In this document: positions 28,956 through 38,087 of the stretch, piece by piece
Layout of the letters: each line of letters begins with the position of its first letter
How positions within the stretch are numbered: the first letter of the stretch is position 1
Source: Deltaproteobacteria bacterium
GTDB taxonomy: Bacteria > Desulfobacterota > GWC2-55-46 > UBA9637
DNA: 64,000 nt
Direction of reading: 5' to 3'
NCBI GenBank assembly: GCA_030690165.1
Contig: JAUYHF010000041.1
Location: 1-64,000, forward strand
The notes under the pieces: model-generated
Told to the model about the DNA's origin: nothing
The model's input: the letters and a program-made list of their open reading frames with translations, nothing else
Database searches by the model: none
Made by a program: the position numbers and the translations under genes

Positions 28956-29648
28956 CTATATTTTTTTAAATTCTTCCCTTATTTCGTCTGGCCTGCCGCA
29001 GGTCATTTCACCTTCAGTGCATTTGCCTGTGCTTACACAGCCAGGACCTGCTTTTTTAAATATAAATGGCGCCTCTTTTTTTGCAAGGGAAAGCATCCTC
29101 TTTGCCATCTCCCTTATCTCCCATTGAGCCCTTTCACAGGTGCGAAGGCCAAAAAAATGCAGAAGTTCTCTGGCATTCATTGTAACTATAATCTTTGTCT
29201 CTGCAGCATTTGGAAGTATATATCTGGCGTCTTCTGCCGGTATGCCTGCCTCAATCATCTCATTATATAAACTGTAGAGCGAGGCTGTGATATCAGAAAA
29301 TTTTTCCCCTATTTTTGCATTTTTCTTTATAGAGGGCGGGGTTACAAACTCCAGCCCCTCTTTGAATTTAACATACCGCTGGCTTTGCTGAGAATATGAC
29401 GCAAGCCTGTGACGCACCAACTGGTGAGATGTGGCCCTTGATATGCCTTCTATGCCAAAGGTAAAACCGGCATGCTCCAGCACAGAGAGGTGTCCCATCT
29501 TGAGAATCTTCCCTAAAAACTTTTCAAAAGATGCGCCAAGAACCTTTTCCTCTAATTGGGATATATTACTGTCCGAATAGCAGAGTTTGGCAGCCAGAAC
29601 TACGGTCTTTTCAGGGGCCGGGGTAAAATTAAGGAGGGTTACCTTCAT
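28956..29648 (-). CDS. thyX: Flavin-dependent thymidylate synthase
   Basis: The 230-residue FAD enzyme makes dTMP using methylene-tetrahydrofolate and NAD(P)H. The ThyX signature RHRX7S is present in RHRLASYSQQSQRYV. ATG 29648 gives the natural MKVTLL start; a frame five codons longer reads into the adjacent repeat. The product ends with a Cys-bearing tail (CVSTGKCTEGEMTCG), which occurs in some family members. It lies in the prfA-rpmE run. Confidence 0.95.
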   Translation of the reverse strand: MKVTLLNFTPAPEKTVVLAAKLCYSDSNISQLEEKVLGASFEKFLGKILKMGHLSVLEHAGFTFGIEGISRATSHQLVRHRLASYSQQSQRYVKFKEGLEFVTPPSIKKNAKIGEKFSDITASLYSLYNEMIEAGIPAEDARYILPNAAETKIIVTMNARELLHFFGLRTCERAQWEIREMAKRMLSLAKKEAPFIFKKAGPGCVSTGKCTEGEMTCGRPDEIREEFKKI

Positions 29649-29653
29649 AGAAT

Positions 29654-29731
29654 ACAGTGTCAAAGTATCAGAGGGTCAAAGAGTCAAAGTTTTTGTTTTT
29701 ATCTCTGATACTCTGACTCTCTGACACTATA
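29654..29731. repeat. GACTCT/AGAGTC-type inverted repeat between thyX and rpmE
   Basis: AGTGTCAAAGTATCAGAG on the left pairs with CTGATACTCTGACT and CTGACACT on the right, around a TTTTTGTTTTT centre. It is the same family as 9721-9800 and 50044-50107. Confidence 0.78.
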
Positions 29732-29733
29732 TA

Positions 29734-29943
29734 TCAGCTTGCCTCTTTCTTCTTATATTTCTTCTTAAATTTCTCCACCCTGCCGGCAGGATCCACCAAC
29801 TTTTGCTTGCCTGTAAAAAACGGATGACAGTTAGAGCATACCTCTACCCTTAAATCCTTTTTGGTAGACCTGGTTTCTGCAATAAACCCGCAGGCGCACT
29901 CAATAGCAGTTGTTTCGTATTTTGGATGTATTCCTTCTCTCAT
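29734..29943 (-). CDS. rpmE: 50S ribosomal protein L31
   Basis: This 69-residue large-subunit protein starts [12 protein letters not shown] behind GGGAGG. It is the zinc-binding form: Cys pairs occur in ECACGF and EVCSNCHPF. The tail is basic ([12 protein letters not shown]). The ATG at 29943 is preferred to one four codons upstream. Confidence 0.95.
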   Translation of the reverse strand: MREGIHPKYETTAIECACGFIAETRSTKKDLRVEVCSNCHPFFTGKQKLVDPAGRVEKFKKKYKKKEAS

Positions 29944-30034
29944 ACAACCTCCCAAGAATATTTAAGCTTTAGATAATAACAATTGTGTCAATTAACTGCA
30001 AGAAAAATTTGCAGGTATTTTCACATGACAGCCT

Positions 30035-30370
30035 TTATCCCATCATTCCGGAAAGGGGCCTTCCTGCAAGGAGGTGCATATGCAGGTGAAATACTGTCTG
30101 CCCTCCATCCTCGTTTGTATTTATAACAACCCTGAAACCTTTTTTACTGACGCCGAGCTTTTCAGCTGCCTGATTAGCCATTGAAAGCATATCGCCCAGA
30201 AGGCCTTTATCCTTGCATTCAAGAATGGTTGAAAAATGCCTTTTGGGCATTATGAGTATATGCGCAGGCGCCTGCTGGTTTAGATCTTTTATTGCAATAA
30301 GGCTGTCATTCTCCAATACTATTGTTGAGGGTATCTCCTTTTTTGCTATTTTGCAAAAGATACAGTCCAT
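30035..30370 (-). CDS. HIT-family purine nucleoside phosphoramidase (HinT-like)
   Basis: The 111-residue protein has the histidine triad HLHMHLLAGR near the C-terminus and the N-terminal DCIFCKIAKKEIPS with a Cys pair. HinT enzymes hydrolyse AMP-lysine and related phosphoramidates as homodimers. The length and motif order are typical. It stands alone between rpmE and hisIE. Confidence 0.93.
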   Translation of the reverse strand: MDCIFCKIAKKEIPSTIVLENDSLIAIKDLNQQAPAHILIMPKRHFSTILECKDKGLLGDMLSMANQAAEKLGVSKKGFRVVINTNEDGGQTVFHLHMHLLAGRPLSGMMG

Positions 30371-30402
30371 GGTATCTCCTGATTACTCAGATTTTTGAAA
30401 AA

Positions 30403-30465
30403 CGATTACACAGATTAAAATCTTGTTTCCGAAATCAGTGTAATCTGTTTATGTAATCGGTGTAA
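30403..30465. repeat. GATTACAC-type inverted repeat between HIT gene and hisIE
   Basis: CGATTACACAGATTA pairs with CAGTGTAATCTG, and a further TGTAATCGGTGTAATC follows. The unit abuts the hisIE stop codon, so it may act in 3'-end formation of hisIE. Confidence 0.7.
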
Positions 30466-31140
30466 TCATGCTTTCTTTCGCGACGCCTTTTCTTTTAGAC
30501 CCGATATGCCGGCCCGTCTTTTCAGTTCATTTAATATCTCCTGCAAAGAAATATCCTTTTGCCCGAGCAAAATAAATGTATGAAACAAGAGATCCGCCGC
30601 TTCATGGATAATCTCTCCCTTCTCGCTGCCCCTTGCTGCATCAATCAGCTCAGCGGACTCCTCTTTTACCTTTTCCAGAATTTTGTCAATGCCCTTTGCA
30701 TACAGGGATGCAACATATGATTTTTCCGGCGCGGTCTTTTTTCTCTGTTCTATGGTTTTAAAGAGTTCTGCCAAAACCGCCAAGCCTGCGGCTTCTTCTG
30801 CGCCTTTATCAATCCTTCTGAAAAAACAGCTCCTCTCTCCTGTATGGCATGCAAACCCAATCTGATTAACCTTTAAAAGCACAGCATCTTCATCACAATC
30901 ATAGTAAATGGCCTTAACCTCCTGAAAATTTCCAGAGGTCTCGCCCTTAAGCCACAATTTATTTCTTGAACGGCTGAAGTAATGCGCCCTGCCTGTGAAC
31001 ACTGTCTTTTCCAACGCCTCTCTGTTCATATATGCCATCATCAGGACTTCACCGGTAGCATAATCCTGCGCAATTGCAGGGATAAGTCCCTTTTCATCAA
31101 ATTTTATGCTATTTATATCTATTGCCGCTATTAACATCAT
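30466..31140 (-). CDS. hisIE: Bifunctional phosphoribosyl-AMP cyclohydrolase / phosphoribosyl-ATP pyrophosphatase
   Basis: The 224-residue fusion does steps 2 and 3 of histidine synthesis. The HisI part has the zinc/Mg site ([11 protein letters not shown]) and [10 protein letters not shown]. The HisE part has [16 protein letters not shown] and [13 protein letters not shown]. The fusion order is the usual one. hisG lies 4 kb away on the same strand, so the his genes are scattered rather than in one operon. Confidence 0.95.
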   Translation of the reverse strand: MMLIAAIDINSIKFDEKGLIPAIAQDYATGEVLMMAYMNREALEKTVFTGRAHYFSRSRNKLWLKGETSGNFQEVKAIYYDCDEDAVLLKVNQIGFACHTGERSCFFRRIDKGAEEAAGLAVLAELFKTIEQRKKTAPEKSYVASLYAKGIDKILEKVKEESAELIDAARGSEKGEIIHEAADLLFHTFILLGQKDISLQEILNELKRRAGISGLKEKASRKKA

Positions 31141-31147
31141 TTACCGC

Positions 31148-31615
31148 TCACCGCTTAAACAGCTCTTTATGCTTTGCAAGATAGTATACAATCACGCAAT
31201 TTAATATCAGGATGCCGATGCGGATTAGTGTCTGCTCCTGAATAATCTCATATATCTCAAACGGAATAAGAAGCGCAGTTGCAATTACTGTCAGCCATTC
31301 TGCCCATCGCTTCCTCCTATGCAGGCCGTAGCCCATTGCGAGATTCAGCAAGGCATAAGAAACCATGCCGATTGAAACCCCGATAATCGTTCCGTTTTTA
31401 ATCATCCCTATCTTTGTTATCACGGCCTCTATATAGCGGTTATCCATATCAAGGCCAAAGTAGTCAACAATCTGATTGGCAAACACTTCCATGTTTTTAT
31501 TTATAAGGATTATAACGCCAAAGGATAAGAGGGTGGCAATTATCCCCAGGGTGAATTTTTCAATAATGATAATTTTTAGGAAGGCCTCATGCTTTTTCAT
31601 CGCCTGCTGTCCCAT
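31148..31615 (-). CDS. DUF2127-family membrane protein
   Basis: The 155-residue protein has about four membrane helices (TLGIIATLLSFGVIILI, GTIIGVSIGMVSYALLNLAM, WLTVIATALLIPFEIYEII, IGILILNCVIVYYLA). The segment GYGLHRRKRWAEWLTV, which links helices two and three, is characteristic of DUF2127. Its function is unknown. It lies 7 bp upstream of hisIE and may be co-transcribed with it. Confidence 0.75.
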   Translation of the reverse strand: MGQQAMKKHEAFLKIIIIEKFTLGIIATLLSFGVIILINKNMEVFANQIVDYFGLDMDNRYIEAVITKIGMIKNGTIIGVSIGMVSYALLNLAMGYGLHRRKRWAEWLTVIATALLIPFEIYEIIQEQTLIRIGILILNCVIVYYLAKHKELFKR

Positions 31616-31641
31616 ACTTACTATTTATAAGGTTTTAGTGT

Positions 31642-33018
31642 CTAAAAGTAAAGCGGAAACCATGAGTTGACTTGCCTCTTTACAAGCCTGCTCACCTCTC
31701 TTATACCTATAAACGGGTGTTTGAGGGCAAGATAAAAATACTTTCTTTTCTGAAGCCTTTTAAATTTTCTGTAGAGTTTAGACAGTTCCTTCCTTGAAAG
31801 TGTCTCGGACATTATGATGTGACGATTTTCGACCTCATTAAACTCCTCTCTCAGGATACTCCAGTCCATGAAATCGGTCACCAGCCCCCTTTTCTTTGCA
31901 ATTTCCCATACAGGAGTTCCGGGTAGAGGGGTAAGCATAAGAGGGGAAAAGCTGTCTATGCATGATTTTCGTATGAATCTGTATGTATCCATTATTTCCT
32001 CTTTTGTCTCATCCGGAGAACCGATAATAAAACCCCCGTGTGTAAGAATATCTTGTTTTTTGAGTATCCTTATGGCATTACTATTTTGCTCTACGCTGCA
32101 GGCCTGCTTTTTCAGGTATTTCAAAACTCTCTGATTGCCGGATTCTATGCCGAGAAACACGTGCGTTATGTTCATGCTCTTAAGAAGTTCCGCTACTTCC
32201 TCCGTTATCTCGTTTGGGCGAACGTTACAGTTGAAGGTTATCTTTTTGTGAAGGCCCGCCTCCCTTATAAGTTCAACTATCTTTTTGAACCTCGCCCTAG
32301 GCGCTATGAAAAGGTCATCATAGATGGAAAGCTGAGACACGTTAAACCTTTCAACGATATGGACTATTTCTTTTACCACGTATTCAGGGGAAAAGAACCG
32401 CGCCTTCGCGCCCCAGAAGGGTTTTGAAAAACAGAAGATGCAGTCGTACGGGCAGCCGCGAGAAGTAAAAATCCCGCGGCGCGGATGGTAATATAACTCT
32501 CTCGCTGGAATTGGCAAAGTGTCAAGGTTTTTTATGCGTTCGCGAAACGGAGTCATTGAGAGCCCACTTTTATCGTGATAGACGATACCCTTTACATCGG
32601 CGAGTTTTTGCTTCGCAAGAAAGCTGTCTTCCATGAAAATACGCATAAGTTCGACTATGGCGTCTTCGCCCTCGTTTATAATCCCCACGTTCATGTCCTC
32701 TGTAAGGGTATTGGGTAGCGTTGATATATGAACGCCTCCCACTACGACAGGGATGCTTCTTTCTTTGCAAAGTTTTGCATATCTCTGGGCGATATGGTAA
32801 TTCTGCGATACTGAAGAAAGACCCACGATATACGGCTTAATGTCATCAAGTGTTGAACTGAAAACCGGCCCGTAAGTAACTTTTATTTCGAGCTCCTTTT
32901 CTGTGAAATGCCTTCTCAGGGAAGATGCTATATAAAGGATTCCCAGATGTTCCGCTGAATCCTCCGTATAGCGGAGTCCCTCGTCAAGATTTATGCAGTT
33001 TACAAGAAGTATCTTCAC
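31642..33018 (-). CDS. B12-binding radical SAM protein, last gene of the glycan locus
   Basis: In this 458-residue protein the N-terminal cobalamin-binding-like domain covers 1 to about 150 (VVGGVHISTLPNTLTED). The radical SAM core has the [4Fe-4S] motif CPYDCIFC in FTSRGCPYDCIFCFSKPFWG. No reaction can be named; members of this class methylate or rearrange lipids, phosphonates and sugars. It overlaps the glycosyltransferase gene at 33015 by 4 bp, which ties it to glycan assembly. Confidence 0.85.
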   Translation of the reverse strand: MKILLVNCINLDEGLRYTEDSAEHLGILYIASSLRRHFTEKELEIKVTYGPVFSSTLDDIKPYIVGLSSVSQNYHIAQRYAKLCKERSIPVVVGGVHISTLPNTLTEDMNVGIINEGEDAIVELMRIFMEDSFLAKQKLADVKGIVYHDKSGLSMTPFRERIKNLDTLPIPARELYYHPRRGIFTSRGCPYDCIFCFSKPFWGAKARFFSPEYVVKEIVHIVERFNVSQLSIYDDLFIAPRARFKKIVELIREAGLHKKITFNCNVRPNEITEEVAELLKSMNITHVFLGIESGNQRVLKYLKKQACSVEQNSNAIRILKKQDILTHGGFIIGSPDETKEEIMDTYRFIRKSCIDSFSPLMLTPLPGTPVWEIAKKRGLVTDFMDWSILREEFNEVENRHIIMSETLSRKELSKLYRKFKRLQKRKYFYLALKHPFIGIREVSRLVKRQVNSWFPLYF

Positions 33019-33941
33019 GGTCTACCTTTTTCTCTTAAACTGTCAGTAGAACCCCATCCGGAAAATAGCTTTTTTATTATACCAAAATTCAGCAGTTTTA
33101 TATCCTCCATCCTGATGCCTCTATTCAATCTTGTATACTTTACGGTTGTAAAAACGAGAGCTGTCAAAACAATCAGTGGCTTCAGGTTTTTTATATAAGC
33201 AGGCATCAGGTTTCTAACTATTTGATAACAGTATCCGTAAACTCTGTTCAGAGGGGCCCAGTCCATATGTTTGACTACCGTATCCACGATCTCTTTATTG
33301 CCCGCAAGGGCATGCCTCTCGGATATAGTTTTTGATTCACGGTGCAGTCTAAAACAAGATAAAAAATCCTCGCAGTACATCACGCTAAATCTCTTTGCCA
33401 TTTTAAACCAAAGGTCATAATCCATAGTATAAGAAAGCTCCCTGTCTACACCGCCGGCGGCCGTGTAGGCATCCCTTCTGAAAAACACCGAAGACTGCGA
33501 TATGTAATTGCATGTCGCAAGGGTCTTTAAGTCAAAATTCTCGGTGGGATATTCCCCCAAAACCCTACTGTCTTCATCCGTACAATATGTTTTTCCATAA
33601 ATCATGGCAACATTAGGATTTAATTCGAAATATTCAACAACGGTTTTTATAGCGCCGGGAAGGTAGGTGTCATCAGAATTGAGCCATGCGAGTATTTCGC
33701 CCTTGCTTATCCCGAAGCCCTTAATTATGGCATCCGACTGGCCCCTGTCTTTTTCCGAAATCCACCTGAGCCGTGTCTCGTATTTTTTAAGTATCTCTAC
33801 GGTGTTGTCCGTTGAACCTCCGTCAATGACTATGTATTCGATGTTTGAGTAGTCCTGAGAGAGGACGCTTTTTATGGTTTCCTCGATGAACACCCCTTGG
33901 TTATAAGATGGGGTTATTATGGAGACGAGTGGTCTGCTCAT
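33015..33941 (-). CDS. Glycosyltransferase family 2
   Basis: The 308-residue GT-A enzyme opens VSIITPSYNQGVFIEETI. The nucleotide-sugar site is VIDGGSTDNTVEIL, and the DXD-like metal site is in LAWLNSDDTYLPGA. The last third is hydrophobic or basic and may attach to the membrane. It should add one sugar to a lipid-linked glycan in the cytoplasm. Donor and acceptor are unknown. Confidence 0.9.
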   Translation of the reverse strand: MSRPLVSIITPSYNQGVFIEETIKSVLSQDYSNIEYIVIDGGSTDNTVEILKKYETRLRWISEKDRGQSDAIIKGFGISKGEILAWLNSDDTYLPGAIKTVVEYFELNPNVAMIYGKTYCTDEDSRVLGEYPTENFDLKTLATCNYISQSSVFFRRDAYTAAGGVDRELSYTMDYDLWFKMAKRFSVMYCEDFLSCFRLHRESKTISERHALAGNKEIVDTVVKHMDWAPLNRVYGYCYQIVRNLMPAYIKNLKPLIVLTALVFTTVKYTRLNRGIRMEDIKLLNFGIIKKLFSGWGSTDSLREKGRP

Positions 33942-33944
33942 TTT

Positions 33945-35207
33945 TTAAGCCTTCTCTTTAGTGTTCTTTCCGGTAAATTCTTTGTAAACTTTTTCATAAA
34001 CCTTCAGAGTTTCTTCTGCCGTGCGCTCCCATGTGAACGACCGCGCTCTTTCAAACCCTTTCCCTATAAGGGTGTTTCTCAAGTCCTTGTCATAAAGCAT
34101 GCTGACTTTTTCGGCTATATCATAGGGATCTTCGGGGTTAAAGACAACTGCAGCATCACCCGCCACCTCAGGGAGGCTCGTGGTGTTCGAGCACGCAACT
34201 GGAAGTCCAGTTGCCATGGCTTCAACCACGGGGATGCCGAACCCCTCGAATAACGACGGAAAAACCAGAATGCCGGCGGCATTATACAGTAGCGGCAGGT
34301 CTTCGTAAGGCATGTAGCCCAGGTGTGTTATATATTCACTGAGCCCAAGTCTTTCTATCTCCATCTCGACGTTAGTGTGATTCTGCTTTTTAATTCCAGT
34401 AAGAATAAGTTTGTCTTTGATGGCGTACTTTTCCTTGAGTATCTTGTAGGCTCGCACAAGGTTTATATGGTTTTTATGCGGCCATGTGGCCGCCGGATAA
34501 AAGATGAAATTTTCCGGCAGGACGTGCCGTTTCCTGAACGCGCTGACCGCGCCAGTGTCTATTTTCTTGAAATTTTCGCAGTGACCGAGATATACAACGG
34601 AAATTTTATCGCCTGAGATAGCATACTTCTCGATAAGGCTTCTTTTGGTAAATTCGCTTATAACAATTATGTGGTCGGCTTTTTCCGCCGATGCTCTATA
34701 GGTAAGCCGTCGAAGTTCAAGAGATTCTTTGTTGAAAAACTGCGGAAAGTACTCCTGTTGAATGTCCACAATTGTAAGCACCACAGGCGCATCATAATGT
34801 TTTTCGTGCGGAAAGGCGTTGAACATGTAGTGCATGACGTCACACTGCTGCGAGGTAACGGCAGCAGATGGATTGTGAAAAAACTTTGCAGCTCTGACGG
34901 CCAGTTCGGCCGAACGTCTGACGATTTTCATAAACAGCGATTTACTGTCCGATTCAAAAATGATTCCTCCAACAATAGCCATTGCTTTCAGTTTCGCGAT
35001 TTCTATTGGCTTATATTTCCCCGAAATTATTTTTTTGAAGTTTTTAGCGATGACGGGAAAAGCCTTTTCGTTTGAGATGGAGCAATAAAGAAGGTACTCG
35101 TTCGAACGGTCGACCGTTTGAATAGTTTTCACAAGGTTCCGTGCGTAGGTCTCTACGCCACCAACCGTGCCGAGTGGAAGGTATCCGATGGGCAGACATA
35201 TACGCAT
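33945..35207 (-). CDS. Glycosyltransferase family 4 (GT-B fold)
   Basis: The 420-residue enzyme has the N-terminal glycine motif GGVETYARNLVKTIQ. Its C-terminal donor-binding signature is FPSLFEGFGIPVVEAMATG and TSLPEVAGDAAVVF. It is a retaining transferase of the mannosyltransferase type. The gene at 43534 encodes a similar protein, so the glycan may contain more than one similar linkage. It lies 3 bp after the methyltransferase gene at 35210. Confidence 0.9.
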   Translation of the reverse strand: MRICLPIGYLPLGTVGGVETYARNLVKTIQTVDRSNEYLLYCSISNEKAFPVIAKNFKKIISGKYKPIEIAKLKAMAIVGGIIFESDSKSLFMKIVRRSAELAVRAAKFFHNPSAAVTSQQCDVMHYMFNAFPHEKHYDAPVVLTIVDIQQEYFPQFFNKESLELRRLTYRASAEKADHIIVISEFTKRSLIEKYAISGDKISVVYLGHCENFKKIDTGAVSAFRKRHVLPENFIFYPAATWPHKNHINLVRAYKILKEKYAIKDKLILTGIKKQNHTNVEMEIERLGLSEYITHLGYMPYEDLPLLYNAAGILVFPSLFEGFGIPVVEAMATGLPVACSNTTSLPEVAGDAAVVFNPEDPYDIAEKVSMLYDKDLRNTLIGKGFERARSFTWERTAEETLKVYEKVYKEFTGKNTKEKA

Positions 35208-35209
35208 AG

Positions 35210-35911
35210 CTACTTTTTTACCACCGCAAAAAATACAGGGGTTAATATATCAGGATTCATATTTCCGTTAATCAACCTAACCTTCTTTACGTAAAACCAA
35301 TAGAATCTTCGCAATATTTTAAGAATCTTTTCTTTCCATATGCCAATCGCAAATTCCTCAAAGCCGCCGAACTTTATGTCTTTAAAGCCGGCGGCCATTA
35401 AAACCTGCTGAAGACTGTGTTCTATATAACCAACCTCATGAGTGAAATCGTTGTATCTATGGAGTTGTCCATCGGGGGCCTGCAGATTCGGGGTCTGAAT
35501 TATAAGTATGCCGCCGCTTTTAAGGGAAGCCCTCAATGCTTTTAGAAAGCCGATAGTTTCCTCTTTTCTTATATGTTCAAGCACGTCAATAAGTGTTATA
35601 ATTTCAAAAGTATCTTTATTTTTGTCCTCAAGCCATGCCGGTATGTTCTCGACCAGCGCGCAGTTTAAGCTGATGGATTTGCAAAAATCAACCGTATCCT
35701 GCGAAATATCGATGCCGAGATAATTTTTGTAACCCCAGTTTTTCATGCAGGTAAGCATCTCGCCCCTGCCGATACCAACGTCAAGAAGCCTCGAGTCCTT
35801 ATCGGAGGGAAAGAAATGCTTATAGTTGAGTTCAAACTGTTTAAACTTGGGCCCGGCCTGCTCATATGAGCCAAAAGCAACTTTTATGTACGAATCTAAT
35901 ATTTCCTTCAT
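35210..35911 (-). CDS. Class I SAM-dependent methyltransferase
   Basis: The 233-residue protein has motif I LLDVGIGRGEMLTCM, the acidic motif II NYLGIDIS and a motif IV region ITLIDVLEHIRKEETIGFL. The fold is that of UbiE/Coq5-like or sugar O-methyltransferases. In this locus, capping or decorating the glycan is a reasonable inference. A GGGGGAG site precedes the start. Confidence 0.85.
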   Translation of the reverse strand: MKEILDSYIKVAFGSYEQAGPKFKQFELNYKHFFPSDKDSRLLDVGIGRGEMLTCMKNWGYKNYLGIDISQDTVDFCKSISLNCALVENIPAWLEDKNKDTFEIITLIDVLEHIRKEETIGFLKALRASLKSGGILIIQTPNLQAPDGQLHRYNDFTHEVGYIEHSLQQVLMAAGFKDIKFGGFEEFAIGIWKEKILKILRRFYWFYVKKVRLINGNMNPDILTPVFFAVVKK

Positions 35912-35938
35912 TTAAATCTCCCCCATTAGATTATCTTG

Positions 35939-36781
35939 CTATTTGACCAATTCCAAACAAACGTTTGCCCCGGACGCCGCGGCGTAATCCTTGCCCGGTG
36001 TTTTCTCTGTTATCATGTCATAAGAGAGAGCTTCTTTACACTCTTCTCTAAAAGCCGCCATCCATCCATCAGGTTCATATTTGAAATAATTCTCAATTGT
36101 AAACGATGGAGAAAAGGCGCTGACAATCCGGTCCACCATTACCCCATCAAAAACCTGAAACCAGCCATGATTTTTATGCTTCCCGAACGGAACGCTGAGA
36201 TAAAGAACTCCTCCCGGCTTTAAAATTCTCCGAAATTCTTTTATTGCCTGCAGATACGCCAGCGGATCATTTTCTTTCTTAGCTAAGTTCTTTGTATAGA
36301 CTATTGTGTTGTCCATGCCGATGTGCTCAAGGGTGGAAAGGCATACTATCCAATCAAAATAATCGTCTTTGTAACACGTATCCCGCAAGTCTTGATAAAC
36401 ATAAGAAACCTCCATCCGATAGAAACAACTGTGCTCGGGGGCAAGAGTGGAAATGAATATTTTTTTCGATTCCAGCGCCTTGTGAGAAAGTATATAATCA
36501 AAGTTCAATACCGAACCGGCGTCAAGAAGATTTCCTTCCCCATCCGGCAGCCTTGAAAAAAGCCACGGGTATTCTACAATCCTGTCGTCAATCCTGAAGC
36601 CATGGCCCGGTGGAAGTTTTTTTGCGTCAAAACCGCCGCGCTCAAGAGTCTCACGGATTTTTTTATGCTTGTAGAAGTTGTAGCCAATCCTCCAAGGCTT
36701 CATGCCGTTAAGGACAAAAAGCGCACAATTTATGCTGTGATAGATTCTCTTTATAAAGTTCATCGGCTTCAAATTATTCAA
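35939..36781 (-). CDS. Divergent class I methyltransferase
   Basis: The 280-residue protein has a degenerate motif I (LLDAGSVLNFDYIL), the DWIVCLSTLEHIGMDNTIV segment and LKPGGVLYLSVPFGKH, all typical of the Methyltransf_11 fold. Motif I lacks the usual GXGXG, so SAM binding may be altered. It overlaps the flippase gene by 8 bp. Such proteins are common in O-antigen loci. Confidence 0.72.
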   Translation of the reverse strand: MNNLKPMNFIKRIYHSINCALFVLNGMKPWRIGYNFYKHKKIRETLERGGFDAKKLPPGHGFRIDDRIVEYPWLFSRLPDGEGNLLDAGSVLNFDYILSHKALESKKIFISTLAPEHSCFYRMEVSYVYQDLRDTCYKDDYFDWIVCLSTLEHIGMDNTIVYTKNLAKKENDPLAYLQAIKEFRRILKPGGVLYLSVPFGKHKNHGWFQVFDGVMVDRIVSAFSPSFTIENYFKYEPDGWMAAFREECKEALSYDMITEKTPGKDYAAASGANVCLELVK

Positions 36782-38087
36782 TCTTTAAGCGCAAAGGAAA
36801 TGGTAAAATATCAAACCTCTTCCGCATGTTGACAGCCATTGCGATATACCAGTATAGAGCCGTAAATGCAGTTGCCATAGATGCCCCCAGTGCTCCGTAA
36901 TTTGGAATAAACGCCATGTTCAATGCGGCATTCAAAAATAATCCGACTAATAAAAATCTGACAACCATATTATGACGACCTGTTATGCTAAATAATAGGC
37001 CGATTTGTCCGGACAGGGCAATAAGAATGTGGGCGCAAAGCAACACAGCAAGCGCCGAATACACGCTATAAAATTCCCCTCCATAAAAATCAAGTATCCG
37101 TTTTCCAAAAACTAAAAAGACGGCGAACAACAAAGAAGAAGCGAACAAAACGAGACGTGAAGCCTTCATGACGAGATGTTGAAGTTCCTTGTGATTTCCC
37201 TTTGCATAAATGTCGGCTATTGCAGGGCCAAATGAGGAATTTACCGCCGCACTGACTAAAGTCAATAAACCGGCAATGTTACTTGCTACAACGTAAAAAC
37301 CTGCTTCTTTGGGGCCTCTAATAACACCGACCATAATAATGCCGAGTCTATAAAGTATAAGCTGGTAAAGAACCGCGATTAGCAACATTGCTCTTGCAAC
37401 GTTAAACCACTCTCTGGAATTAAAACTCGCTTCGACAATGCTCACCTCGCCGGGCCGTATCTTGTAAAAAAGGAAAGAAGCAACAATTAACGCAATCACG
37501 GCGGCTATAATGCTTATAGACATAGCTGTTGCAGCCGTAAAATCAATTTTGAACCATAAGATGGCAATAACTATTCCTGCGCAAAAGACAGATGGTTGTA
37601 AAATAGTTCGCGGGATTTCGGCGCGAATTACCCTTTTAAAACCTATCAGCCATCCTTCCTTCATCTGCAATAAGGATAAAATGGGCAATCCCGCAATAGC
37701 TATCAATAATGTGTAAAAAAATTCGGCGCTTAATTTCTCCCTTATGACCCATACCCCAAAAGCACAAAGAAGAGCAATTAAAACTGCCGTCGCGAATACG
37801 ATTTTATTCGTGTATTGTAAAAATCCTTTTAGGAGCATCCACTCTTTCTCCCCATTGTAAACCGCGATAAATCGCATGGATGCCTGAGAAAAACCCATAT
37901 CAGATAAAATCATCAGTAAACTTACCAATGTAAAAGCATAAACGTATATACCGAAATTCTCGGCGCCAAGCATGCGGGCAAGCACTATTTGTATAAAAAA
38001 AGCCATGGTGACGGCGATTGCCTTGACCGCTAAATTCCCTATGGCGCCGCGCACGAGCATAGATTTTCTATATTCTTTAAAGATCAT
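36774..38087 (-). CDS. Wzx-type lipid-linked oligosaccharide flippase
   Basis: The 437-residue protein has about 12-14 membrane helices, starting GNLAVKAIAVTMAFFIQIVL and ARMLGAENFGIYVYAF. This is the standard opening of the MATE-like polysaccharide flippase family. It would move undecaprenyl-linked repeat units across the inner membrane. A Wzy polymerase and a ligase were not found in the window. It overlaps both neighbouring genes. Confidence 0.9.
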   Translation of the reverse strand: MIFKEYRKSMLVRGAIGNLAVKAIAVTMAFFIQIVLARMLGAENFGIYVYAFTLVSLLMILSDMGFSQASMRFIAVYNGEKEWMLLKGFLQYTNKIVFATAVLIALLCAFGVWVIREKLSAEFFYTLLIAIAGLPILSLLQMKEGWLIGFKRVIRAEIPRTILQPSVFCAGIVIAILWFKIDFTAATAMSISIIAAVIALIVASFLFYKIRPGEVSIVEASFNSREWFNVARAMLLIAVLYQLILYRLGIIMVGVIRGPKEAGFYVVASNIAGLLTLVSAAVNSSFGPAIADIYAKGNHKELQHLVMKASRLVLFASSLLFAVFLVFGKRILDFYGGEFYSVYSALAVLLCAHILIALSGQIGLLFSITGRHNMVVRFLLVGLFLNAALNMAFIPNYGALGASMATAFTALYWYIAMAVNMRKRFDILPFPLRLKIE